This document shows, one piece after another, positions 47,906 to 56,101 of a DNA stretch of 64,000 bases (positions within the stretch are counted from its first letter, which is position 1; each line of letters begins with the position of its first letter). This stretch comes from Methanobacterium_C sp963845285 (lineage in GTDB: Archaea > Methanobacteriota > Methanobacteria > Methanobacteriales > Methanobacteriaceae). Position numbers and translations under genes: made by a program. The DNA lies in assembly GCA_963845285.1 (NCBI GenBank), contig CAWJRO010000033.1, positions 1 through 64,000 on the forward strand. Reading direction: 5' to 3'. The notes under the pieces were generated by a model. It had not been told where the DNA came from, made no database searches, and saw only the letters and a list, made by a program, of their open reading frames with translations.

Positions 47906-48458
47906 AACTTATTTTGGGAATTATATAATGCAAAGTTTATGGACCCTGAACAACTAATTGCAAGATCTTGCAATAATTACTGATAAAATGTGATTTAAAA
48001 TTGCAGAATTTATCAAGTCTCTAAAAAATAAGGTTTAATTCTCTAAATTAAAGAAAACGTTGTTAAATGAATAAAAATTACCTTACCCTCTTTTTTATTT
48101 TTTTCCTGTTCTGGAGGGGGTACGGAGAGAATCTATTAACCATAGATAACATAGGGATCATAGAAGTTTTCTATGTTTACTATGATTTTATTGTCTTTTT
48201 ATATACTAAATTGTGCATTTTTTGTAGATTAAAACTCTTGAATTTGAATACAAGATCTTATCTAGATTATTTAAAGTTAAGACATATTTATGATTTAAAT
48301 CAAGGCGAACTATAACTAAATGCATGTTACATGTTTGCACTAATTAAAAGATGGGAGCATAGGCATATTTTGGTAAATAAACATTTATAAAAGGCTGTAC
48401 ATTTTTGTATATAAGAAATTTAGAAGACCAAACAAATTGAATTTAAACGGAGTAAATA
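47906..48458. other. Intergenic stretch with a strong TATA-like box
   Basis: About 550 bp with no gene I can support; an 82-codon open frame at 48067-48315 lacks coding character. A good archaeal BRE/TATA-like sequence (aaacatttataaaagg, about 48382-48397) precedes the decayed ORF at 48459 and may drive the downstream pair. Confidence 0.45.
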
Positions 48459-48602
48459 TGGATAGAACCTATAAATAATTTGCAATGCACCTAAAAAAGG
48501 ATAATAATGTTATTCTATTGGTTATGAATTAAATTTAAATTTAGAATCACATTTTAAGAATGGAGTAATTGTATCCGTATCACTTAAGAAAAAAGAGGAT
48601 TG
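48459..48602 (+). pseudogene. Small decayed ORF before the DUF4258/DUF2283-like pair
   Basis: A ribosome site (cggag) and ATG begin MDRTYK, then a TAA, then FAMHLKKDNNVI, and after one more frameshift GYELNLNLESHFKNGVIVSV ending KKED at a TGA. The parts fit one protein of about 50-60 residues. Family unknown. Confidence 0.4.
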
Positions 48603-48656
48603 ATCATCATTTTTACATGATTTTATTTGTTTTTATGGGTTATTTTTGGTGGGGGG

Positions 48657-48974
48657 ATGATAAGGAGAATAGTGGATTTAACTGAAAAGGATATTGCTCA
48701 TTGGTTATTTGGGATTACAAGGGAAAATATAATTGTAGATAAACATCCACGTAAAAGGTCCAGGTTGAGAGGTTTTTCTGAGGAGATTCTCATTGAATTT
48801 CTCATTGAACGTAAATATAAACAGATTAAGAAAAAAACAACTGTTGATGTGGTTAAATTTGAAATAGTCTATGATAATCCTGATAAATTAGTAAAAGAAG
48901 ATATTATAATTATTATCATGCCTGTTAATATTCCCGAAAAAATTATAAAGGTTGTTACTGTTATTATAGAATAG
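48657..48974 (+). CDS. DUF4258-like small protein, putative toxin
   Basis: About 105 residues from MIRRIVDLTEKDIAHWLFG; gtgggggg lies just before this ATG, whereas the frame start at 48627 adds an unlikely hydrophobic leader. The segment KHPRKRSRLRGFSEE followed by a beta-rich end (KFEIVYDNP, DIIIIIMPVN, IIKVVTVIIE) resembles DUF4258, a small RelE/BrnT-like fold commonly found with a DUF2283 partner. The next gene, 16 bases downstream, has DUF2283 features. Together they look like a toxin-antitoxin or regulatory pair. The match is by eye and needs a profile search. Confidence 0.55.
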   Translation: MIRRIVDLTEKDIAHWLFGITRENIIVDKHPRKRSRLRGFSEEILIEFLIERKYKQIKKKTTVDVVKFEIVYDNPDKLVKEDIIIIIMPVNIPEKIIKVVTVIIE

Positions 48975-48990
48975 TACATGAGATGATATT

Positions 48991-49386
48991 ATGATCGGTA
49001 CAACTAAAGTTAAAAAGCAATTTGCAATGGAACAAGATTATGATTACCAGGGAGACTCCTTGCTTTTTAATATCACTGAAGATTATAAGTACAGGAAGTC
49101 TGTAAGAGTCAATGATAATATACTTATTGATTTTGATGAAAATGATGTACCTGTAGCTTTAGAACTCTTAAATGCATCTAAACTATTCCATGTTAAAAAA
49201 TCCTCTTTAACTCATCCTGTAGGTATTGATATGTGTATTGCAGTTGGCGAAGATTTGATCAGATTAGAAGCTAAATTTAGAATTTCAATACACCAGAAAC
49301 CCACACCATTATCCTTAAATAAACAAGTAACCAATGATAAGGGTTTATCAACTTGTGAAGCTCACTTCGCTGAAGCTATAATTTAA
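48991..49386 (+). CDS. DUF2283-like protein, putative antitoxin
   Basis: A 131-residue protein. The middle (YKYRKSVRVNDNILIDFDEN, VPVALELLNASKLF) fits the DUF2283 pattern of short strands ending in an LxxLNAS-type helix. The C-terminal part contains a Cys and a His-rich stretch (FRISIHQKPTPL). It follows the DUF4258-like gene by 16 bases and should be co-transcribed. Antitoxin function is inferred from the pairing only. Confidence 0.6.
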   Translation: MIGTTKVKKQFAMEQDYDYQGDSLLFNITEDYKYRKSVRVNDNILIDFDENDVPVALELLNASKLFHVKKSSLTHPVGIDMCIAVGEDLIRLEAKFRISIHQKPTPLSLNKQVTNDKGLSTCEAHFAEAII

Positions 49387-49473
49387 AAAAAAGAGTAAAT
49401 TCAATTTTTTGGATTTATGGGACATTTTTGGACATAACAATCAGGTTTTAACTTCTACTATTTTTTTTACTTT

Positions 49474-49540
49474 AGAAGCTGGCTCATAATTATTTGTGGC
49501 TTCTATAATTTTCATTATTTTTGAATTTAAAGCCATATTC
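49474..49540 (+). mobile_element. MITE-1 left-half fragment
   Basis: gaagctggctcataatt to gaatttaaagcc, then the element stops abruptly where HEPN remnant coding begins on the other strand. Probably the footprint of an insertion followed by deletion. Confidence 0.7.
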
Positions 49541-49655
49541 AATATTGATCTTGCAACTTCCAGATCCCTTTTGCAAGTTTTATAAACCCTTTAATCTGTT
49601 TAGGTGACTTGGATAATCTTCTGATGTAACTTTCCTTTTCAAGTTTATCAAGCAT
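49540..49655 (-). pseudogene. HEPN-domain N-terminal remnant (second)
   Basis: Starts at an ATG overlapping the stop of the nucleotidyltransferase remnant and reads MLDKLEKESYIRRLSKSPKQ, IKGFIKLAK and, after a one-base shift, RDLEVARSIL, a HEPN N terminus. It is cut at this point by the MITE-1 fragment. With the upstream gene it was once an MNT/HEPN two-gene module. Confidence 0.65.
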
Positions 49656-50215
49656 TTAAATCTCCCAATATCATTATTTTTGGTTCCCTCAAAACGTTTA
49701 AAACAAATGAATCTCCTTTCTGGATTTCTGCATAAATTCCTTTTCACTGAATAGGATATAATTTATTTCCCTTGATAAAGTTTTTTCTAATTTTAATATT
49801 TCTTTTATTAGTTGATCTTCATTCAGATCTCCAACCAAAAAAATATCTATATCACTTGTTACATTGGCCTCTCCAGATGCGAAAGAACCATAAATAAACG
49901 CTAAATTAATATTTTTTTATTCCTGTTAAATTATCCTTCAAAAATTTTGATACGCCCTCAGTTTTCAATATAATATTTTTAAGTTCATTATATATTGGGA
50001 AATCATTTTTCACAGCATAATATTTTCATGTTCCCTTTTTTAATACTCATTAAGAGTCCTATTTCTTCTAAATTAGATAATTCTTTTCTGACGCCATTAA
50101 TATTTTCATCTGTAATTCTGGAAATTTCTCTTACAAACATTTCTTTTCCGGGATTCATCATGAATAATGTTAAAATTTTAACTCAGGTCTTGAATGTGAA
50201 AAGTTTTCCTAGCAT
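49648..50215 (-). pseudogene. Nucleotidyltransferase with N-terminal winged helix, decayed
   Basis: Restored order: MLGKLFTFKT, a TGA where Arg (CGA) would be expected, VKILTLFMMNPGKEMFVREI (winged helix), LSNLEEIGLLMSIKKGNMKY, and after a frameshift in a run of seven A near 49915 the nucleotidyltransferase motif IYGSFASGEANVTSDIDIFL. A second frameshift near 49737 leads to IQKGDSFVLNVLREPKIMIL and the stop at 49648. GSF-x9-SDIDIF is the MNT antitoxin/polymerase-beta signature. One stop and two frameshifts make it dead. Confidence 0.75.
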
Positions 50216-50278
50216 GAATAAAAATTGTATTCAATAAGGCCTCATAATCTGAACTTATTTTTTATCTTAAAATAAGGA

Positions 50279-50413
50279 CCGTCAAATTATTGGGGTTGCA
50301 AATAATATCTAAATATTTTTAGAGTTCATGTATCTTCATTGAATGAAAGAAAGCTAATTTACCATTTGAAATATTGGTGAACAAGCCCAAAACCCACTAA
50401 CTTGACAACCCAT
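50279..50413. mobile_element. MITE-3 copy
   Basis: About 135 bp with ends gaccgtcaaattattgggg and, reversed, gggttgtcaagttagtgggt. Very similar to the copy at 17398-17531 across its whole length, including ttcattgaatgaaagaaag. Confidence 0.75.
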
Positions 50414-50503
50414 TGAAATAGCAAATTATATCTCTATGAATATAAAATTATTATCGTAATACAAAAATTTGCTTTTTTTGTTAAAAAAAGGAGGTAATAA
50501 AAT

Positions 50504-51361
50504 ATGGATAAAATGAAGTTTGGATGGTTGCCTGACTACCCTGATATCAGGGATTACACAGTTGACCATGAGCATATAAAACCCATGCTTGAGAAGGCAG
50601 GAGTTGCTGAGAAGGTTTCAGATCTTCCAGCATCTATGGACTTGCGGGAGTGGTGTTCTCCAGTGGAAGACCAGGGACAGCTTGGATCATGTACGGCAAA
50701 TGCTGGTGTGGGTATGGTTGAGTACTACGAGCGCAGGGCATTTGGTAAACATATAGATGCGTCTCGGCTCTTCCTTTACAAGACCACCAGGAAGATAATG
50801 AAGGAAGAAGGGGATACAGGAGCATTTTTGAGAACAACCATGGGGTCTCTGGTACTTTTCGGTGTTCCACCTGAGGAGTACTATCCCTACAATATAAAGA
50901 AATTTGATGAGGAACCTCCAGCGTTCTGCTATGCATTTGCACAGAACTACCAGGCTTTAGAATATGTAAGACTTGATCCTCCAAACACAACACCGGATGA
51001 TCTTTTAGCTCGGATCAAAACCAACCTTGCAGCTGGACTTCCCTCAATTTTTGGTTTCACAGTTTACAGTTCCATCTACCAGGCTAAAGGTGGTGAAATT
51101 CCTTATCCATGTAAAGGAGAAAATGTTTCAGGTGGCCATGCAATAATGGCAGCAGGTTACGATGACGCTAAAAAGATTAAAAACCCCTCATGCAAGGGTG
51201 AGACCACAGGAGCTCTCCTCATCCGAAATTCCTGGGGAGAAGATTGGGGTGAGAATGGTTATGGATGGCTTCCCTATGAATACGTGTTTAAGGGACTTGC
51301 AACAGACTGGTGGACCCTACTGAAAAATGAATGGATTGATACGGGTGAGTTTCAACTTTAG
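50504..51361 (+). CDS. Papain-like (C1 family) cysteine peptidase
   Basis: A 285-residue protein with the papain triad: oxyanion Gln57 and Cys63 in EDQGQLGSCTAN, His212 in SGGHAIMAAGYD and Asn242 in RNSWGEDWGENG. It begins FGWLPDYPDIRDYT, as in prokaryotic C1A peptidases lacking an inhibitory propeptide. There is no signal peptide, so it should act in the cytoplasm, or leave by an unusual route. A strong ribosome site (aaaggaggtaataaaat) precedes the ATG. Codon use is less AT-rich than its neighbours. No adjacent gene suggests a substrate. Confidence 0.92.
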   Translation: MDKMKFGWLPDYPDIRDYTVDHEHIKPMLEKAGVAEKVSDLPASMDLREWCSPVEDQGQLGSCTANAGVGMVEYYERRAFGKHIDASRLFLYKTTRKIMKEEGDTGAFLRTTMGSLVLFGVPPEEYYPYNIKKFDEEPPAFCYAFAQNYQALEYVRLDPPNTTPDDLLARIKTNLAAGLPSIFGFTVYSSIYQAKGGEIPYPCKGENVSGGHAIMAAGYDDAKKIKNPSCKGETTGALLIRNSWGEDWGENGYGWLPYEYVFKGLATDWWTLLKNEWIDTGEFQL

Positions 51362-51376
51362 GCACAAGATAATTCG

Positions 51377-51462
51377 AGCTTTGAACACTGGAGACTTCCA
51401 GCTTTGAACATTGGAGAGTTTCAGTTTTAGACCCAAGGAAATTCCAGCTTTGAACACTAAAT
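51377..51462. repeat. Degenerate tandem repeat after the peptidase
   Basis: Units of about 22 bases containing ttccagctttgaacactgga recur three to four times directly 3-prime of the peptidase stop. They could be a fossil extension of the gene or a terminator-region duplication. Confidence 0.55.
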
Positions 51463-51880
51463 AATCCCAACTTTAAAATTTGATTTTTAATTTTTCATAT
51501 TTTTTGATAATCAGTTTAAAATCTCGGTTTTAAATTGATTTTTTTATTTTTATTTAATTTCCAAATTTTTATCTATCAAAATCAGATTCTAATGATTCTA
51601 TATTACTAAAATTTTTATCAATTTGAAATCCAATTTAAATCAACATTTCCTATTTTTTTATCTATATTCTTAGGTACTCTTTGTTTATTATTGTAGTAAA
51701 CTTTGATTAAACTATGAATCAAACTAAAATAGCATATCATGGCACTGTAGATATCATCTTGGTTTTATACAGATATTTCCTATGTTGTTGTGTTTTATCG
51801 GCAGCACTGCAATGTATAGATATTGATTGTATTGAAATCTTAATGTTATGTCGCTCTTTAAAAATCCTGTTATATTCAAA
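51463..51880. other. Intergenic stretch, nothing recognised
   Basis: About 420 bp of AT-rich DNA. A 63-codon open frame at 51714-51905 runs into a MITE-1 copy and has no coding character. Confidence 0.4.
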
Positions 51881-51985
51881 GAGGCTGACCCATAATTATT
51901 CGTAACATATAATTTTGCTTATTTTTGAATTTAAAGCGTTGTTTATCCTTATTTTTTTGTAGATTTTGGATTATGGGACAGCCTC
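51881..51985 (+). mobile_element. MITE-1 copy, GACCC variant
   Basis: gaggctgacccataatt ... attatgggacagcctc with CAAA on both sides (51877-51880, 51986-51989), a 4-bp target duplication. The following 51986-52270 holds no gene apart from a short promoter region for the next small ORF. Confidence 0.88.
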
Positions 51986-52270
51986 CAAAGTAATAAATAA
52001 TATATCTTGTTAATCTTACAAACGCTTCTGTTGTTGAAGGCGTTATGTCCAAGGAATAAGTAATATATACGGATTGTATTGGAATGATAAAGATTGGACG
52101 GATTATAAGAATAGGATTAAGACAAATTGTATGTTGTATTGAAAGTGATTCAAGCTGAAATATTTTTATGCCACTTGCAAAGTGTAGGGTGTACTACTGA
52201 AATATGACTCAAACCTAAAAACTTATTAATAGCTAGGTACTAATTGTGTAATAACAATCGAGGTAATTTT

Positions 52271-52429
52271 ATGGATAAAGTAAAAGCAATGTTAATAACA
52301 GTAAAATGTGAAAAATGTGGGGAAGAAAACAAGGTACTTATACCGGTACATATGTCAAAAGAGGACTGGATGAAAACTAAGGAGTTACTGGACAATCCCA
52401 TGATTAATTTAGAACAGGTTAAGATTTAA
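52271..52429 (+). CDS. Small CxxC protein
   Basis: A 52-residue product from MDKVKAMLITVKCEKCGEEN, with gaggt seven bases before the ATG; the frame start at 52244 has none. One CEKC pair can bind half a zinc site, so it may dimerise around metal or pair with another protein. HMSKEDWMKTKELLDNP follows. The family is not recognised, but the ribosome site and composition support a real gene. Confidence 0.6.
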   Translation: MDKVKAMLITVKCEKCGEENKVLIPVHMSKEDWMKTKELLDNPMINLEQVKI

Positions 52430-52501
52430 TCATGGTTTTGATTGTATAAATCTCTTATTTTTTTATTTAGTTTAAAACGTAACCTATTAAACCAGTTGAG
52501 T

Positions 52502-52630
52502 TGTAGTTAAAGAAGTAATTTATTAAACTTGTTGAGATAATAAGTCCAATTAAACTGTTTTTTATTCCTGATTAAACCCATTTTCAGATTGATTCAGATA
52601 AGTAGTGTAAAACTTTTGTACTTAACTATA
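52502..52630 (-). mobile_element. MITE-4 copy
   Basis: About 129 bp in reverse orientation, from tgtagttaaagaagtaattt to aaaacttttgtacttaacta, sharing the interior aataagtccaattaaactgt with the copy at 24997. Confidence 0.7.
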
Positions 52631-52649
52631 CTATACCTTTTTTGTTAAT

Positions 52650-52841
52650 TCTTCTTTTTGCTAAAAAACCAGCATCAATAAAAATAAAGGTAACAGCATC
52701 CGCAACAATAAAATTATTTTCAAACTTCCTTTTTTATTTCATATGCTTTGGATATGGCTGATTTATAATATCCTTGCTTTATTTTTCGATTGAGCAATAT
52801 AAAATATACTATCTAATTCTTTTATTTCATTTTCATCCATA
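52650..52841 (-). pseudogene. Unidentified decayed ORF
   Basis: Minus-strand frames give MDENEIKELDSIFYIAQSKN then, after stops and a shift, NFIVADAVTFIFIDAGFLAK with RRINKKG. Both parts look coding-like, but no family is recognised. Confidence 0.3.
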
Positions 52842-52886
52842 ATCAGGCCGCAAAAAGCTTATTTAATTTAACCACCATTATGCGGG

Positions 52887-53031
52887 TGATCGATAAATGA
52901 TCGATAAATGATCGATAAATGATCAAGATGATCGTAAGATCAAATGATCGATAAACGTTGATTTTTAATTGTAACAATGATCGATAAATGATCGATAAAT
53001 GATCGATATGATCGTAAGATCAAATGATCCG
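52887..53031. repeat. GATC-rich iteron-like array
   Basis: Two blocks (52887-52957 and 52977-53031) are built from the 11-base unit atgatcgataa. Each block has two to three perfect units followed by a shared tail (atgatcgtaagatcaaatga). GATC occurs about fifteen times in 145 bp. The array ends 16 bases before the stop of the convergently read AlbA-type regulator gene. It could be a protein-binding array, a replication or partition iteron set, or a methylation-sensitive site. Function unknown. Confidence 0.85.
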
Positions 53032-53046
53032 TACAAACTCGCTCAT

Positions 53047-54375
53047 TTATTTAAGTTTATATCTACGTGTTTTCTTTGGTCCAACTGGCACTATGAGGCC
53101 CTTATCAATTAAATCAGTTAAATCCCTTCTAACAGTACCTATAGTTACATCTGTAACTATTTTTGAATATTCCTTGGTTGAGATACTACCTTTTTTATTT
53201 AAAAGGGCCATAGCTTTAATTTGTCTTTCATTTAAAGCCATTTTTCTAAGCATATCTTCAGTATACCCTTTAAACATGTATAATGAGAACCCTTCAAATT
53301 CTTCTTTAAAATCCGGTTCCGGAAGTCCAGCTCCTTTAAATGATGCCAATATTCTACCCATTCCGGATCCATAAACTTCAACGTAGCCTGCATGATAAAG
53401 CACATCAGCAATTAAAGGATTTCGAGGAGCTGAAGGATGAGATTTTTTTAGGCTTTCAATAGTCAATCCACCAATTAATCCTCCTGGATTAAAAAACCAA
53501 ATATTATCCTCTGATATTTTAATTTGTGTTTGTATCCCATATTTAAAGTAATCTCGGTGTATTATGGCATTTAAAAGAGATTCGCGCACAGCTTCAAGAG
53601 GATAATCCCAAATGTCATTTCTAGTTAATTTACCTTTTACTTCATGTCTAACATTCAAAGAGCTTTTTATTGCTTTTTCAGCTTCTTCTACTTGATTAAA
53701 AAGGTTCCCACTAATGATCTTATCGGAAGTGTTAATATTCCCCTTAAAAGTAATTACCCTAATCAATGCATTGGTAAAATATTGTTGTGGATTTTTTCCA
53801 AAAAGGATGATGGCTGCATTTGTGAGTTTATCATTAATTATAAGGTTTAATTTTTTGAGAGTTTCTTTAAGATTATCAGTTTGCCCATCAGGTAATCTAC
53901 CCTTCTTAATTGCTCTATTTACAAATTTATCAACGGTTTTTTCATCAATTTCATCTAAAGTATAATTTCCTGTAATGGCATCCCAATTTGTTCCTCTTAA
54001 GAAGAAATTTCTCAGTTCTTCCCCTTGCATTTCCATGGTGGTGCTTCCAACTCGTTTATAATATTTGCCACGATAAGCAATAGGATTAACACTTTTTTTA
54101 ACATCTACTCTCAAAATTTTCTTTCCTTCAAATTCAAAACAATTAATCAAAGGTTGAATCCCAAGGCTATTCACAATTTTTGTAGTAACATCTCTTACGG
54201 GTTCATCTGAACAATCAAAACCTACAACCTGTCCATTATCATTAACTCCACAAAGAAATGTACCCCCTTTTGTATTAGAAAACGCAGATAATGTTTTGTA
54301 AGCTTTATCATTCATTATTTCTTTCAATTCAACCTTAGTATTTTCTCCTTCAGTTATAATCTCAGAAATATTCAT
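53047..54375 (-). CDS. AlbA/Schlafen-domain regulator with ATPase-like and winged-helix domains
   Basis: A 442-residue protein. Residues 1-115 are an AlbA_2 (Schlafen-type) domain with ELKEIMNDKAYKTLSAFSNT, GGTFLCGVNDNGQVVG and YYKRVGSTTMEM. The middle (about 240-350) resembles HATPase_c_4 with PLEAVRESLLNAIIHRDY and FFNPGGLIGGLT. The C-terminal 65 residues are a winged helix (LLNKKGSISTKEYSKIVTDV, GTVRRDLTDLIDKGLI). Such proteins are widespread predicted transcription regulators or nucleic-acid enzymes in accessory regions. The GATC-rich array next to its 3-prime end may be its target, which is speculation. Confidence 0.88.
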   Translation of the reverse strand: MNISEIITEGENTKVELKEIMNDKAYKTLSAFSNTKGGTFLCGVNDNGQVVGFDCSDEPVRDVTTKIVNSLGIQPLINCFEFEGKKILRVDVKKSVNPIAYRGKYYKRVGSTTMEMQGEELRNFFLRGTNWDAITGNYTLDEIDEKTVDKFVNRAIKKGRLPDGQTDNLKETLKKLNLIINDKLTNAAIILFGKNPQQYFTNALIRVITFKGNINTSDKIISGNLFNQVEEAEKAIKSSLNVRHEVKGKLTRNDIWDYPLEAVRESLLNAIIHRDYFKYGIQTQIKISEDNIWFFNPGGLIGGLTIESLKKSHPSAPRNPLIADVLYHAGYVEVYGSGMGRILASFKGAGLPEPDFKEEFEGFSLYMFKGYTEDMLRKMALNERQIKAMALLNKKGSISTKEYSKIVTDVTIGTVRRDLTDLIDKGLIVPVGPKKTRRYKLK

Positions 54376-54556
54376 ACTGAAAACTCCAGTTTTATTTATA
54401 TTACCATATAAGTTCTATTCGTATAATTGATTTATTATTTTACTGTGATTTTTCTTAGTATATCTCTACTTTTTAAGCATATTTCTTACTTTATAATAAA
54501 TTCGAAAAGGTTTATGGAACTTCTCATTAATATAAATTGTACTTTAATCAAATATA

Positions 54557-54734
54557 GAGAATTTCTAAAAACCTCTAAAATTTAATAATATTAAAGTTGT
54601 AACTTAATTATCACAAATAAATATGTCTTTAAGGCAATTATTGGCCATTAATGAATCAATTAAGCCATTAATAACTATCATAAAACTATTTCCAAACCTA
54701 ATATCAACAGTAAATGAATGTTAATAGAAATTCT
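54557..54734 (-). mobile_element. MITE-2 copy
   Basis: 178-bp reverse copy from gagaatttctaaaaacctc to gttaatagaaattct, upstream of the AlbA-type gene and of the divergently read FIST gene. Confidence 0.83.
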
Positions 54735-54958
54735 TTATGCTATTTTTATTAAACGGTTTTCTATCTTTTTTTCATTAAGTGGAATGGATGAACACTCAAA
54801 GGAACCACTTAAATTATCAACATTCCCCAAAAAAATAGGATAATTTATTTAATAATAAAATTATAAAGTAAAATTAGTTAAAAAGATTAGTTTTTTTCTC
54901 AAGCTGTACTGGGTACTATGGACTGGGAAACTGGAAGCAAATGGGGGTGAGTTCTGTT

Positions 54959-56098
54959 ATGAACTTTGGAATTGGTTTCAGTACAAATGAGGATTCAAAA
55001 TCTGCAGCAGTTGAAGCAATTACTAAAGCCTTAAGAAGTTCTGGAGACCCTGTTTTTTCAATGATCTTCACAACTAACGAATATGATCAGGAAACTGTGG
55101 TAAAAACAGCGAAAAAATTTCTTGGAAACTCTAAATTTGCAGGTATCTGTGGAGGGGGCATTTTAACATCCCATGAAATGCTGGATCAAGGTGTTGGTGT
55201 CCTGACGATCACAGGCAATATAAAAACTGAAACAACCCTTCAGGTATGTGGAGATACAGATCCAATGGAAGTTGGTGAAATGGCAGGAAAAGACCTTCTA
55301 AAAAGTGGTATTTCCAAGGGCACTGTTTTCATTTTCCCTGAAAGTCTTTCAAAAAACATTTCCGAAATGATAACAGGTCTTTACAACATCATGGGACCTG
55401 GTTACACTTACATTGGAGGGGGTTCAGGTGACACCTTCCATTCCAAAAATTCATACCAGTTCACAGATGAAGGTGCATCTGAAGGAGCCCTTGCAGTTGC
55501 CCTTGTTGATGGATTGTCCATCAAAACATGTTTTGGTCATGGTTGGAAACCCAAGATGGTGCCCTTGATCATGAATGAAGTTCAGGGTAAAAGGATCTTT
55601 GAGATCAACGGAAGAAAGATCGGTGATGTTTATCGTGAAGAATCGGATGTTTTCAATTCAGATGAAATCAAAAAATATGGTATGATAAATCCATTGGGCT
55701 TTCCTGACATCTCAGGTAATTATTTACTAAGGGATCCAATAAGAATAAACCCCGATGGAAGTATGGATTTTATAACTGAGATCTCGAGGTTCTCGGTGGG
55801 CTATCTGATGGAAGCAGATCTTGATGATATCCTTAAAAACACAAGGGAAGTTGCAAAACGCACACTTAAAGAGGGGGAAAAACCATGTTTTGTACTGGTG
55901 TTCAACTGCCTATTCCGTTACAACATTGTAAACAGAAAATTTAAAGGAGAATTAAATGTTTTAAAGAAGGTTTTTGGGGAAGATGTTCCAATATTTGGAG
56001 TTCTAACCTTTGGAGAAGTGAGCAGTTACTTTGACGTACCAATACTGCAGAACAAAACATTAATAATAACAGCAGTGTACGATGATATGGGGGATTGA
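54959..56098 (+). CDS. FIST-domain sensory protein
   Basis: About 379 residues from MNFGIGFSTNEDSKSAAVEA; this ATG has ggtgag eight bases upstream, whereas the one at 54941 has none. The N-terminal FIST domain shows SMIFTTNEYDQ, GICGGGILTS and an extended GGGSGDTFHSK region. The C-terminal FIST_C domain follows, with FEINGRKIGDVYREE, NPLGFPD and a final FGEVSS. FIST domains are predicted ligand sensors, possibly of amino acids. The stop is three bases before the histidine kinase start, so both form one signalling unit. Cytosolic. Confidence 0.9.
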   Translation: MNFGIGFSTNEDSKSAAVEAITKALRSSGDPVFSMIFTTNEYDQETVVKTAKKFLGNSKFAGICGGGILTSHEMLDQGVGVLTITGNIKTETTLQVCGDTDPMEVGEMAGKDLLKSGISKGTVFIFPESLSKNISEMITGLYNIMGPGYTYIGGGSGDTFHSKNSYQFTDEGASEGALAVALVDGLSIKTCFGHGWKPKMVPLIMNEVQGKRIFEINGRKIGDVYREESDVFNSDEIKKYGMINPLGFPDISGNYLLRDPIRINPDGSMDFITEISRFSVGYLMEADLDDILKNTREVAKRTLKEGEKPCFVLVFNCLFRYNIVNRKFKGELNVLKKVFGEDVPIFGVLTFGEVSSYFDVPILQNKTLIITAVYDDMGD

Positions 56099-56101
56099 AC
56101 T

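Noticed and set aside
48067..48315. 82-residue open frame MNKNYLTLFFIFFLFW
   Set aside because: No ribosome site, composition of random AT-rich DNA, and no similarity recognised.
52887..53031. CRISPR array
   Set aside because: 11-base units without unique spacers; fits iterons, not CRISPR.
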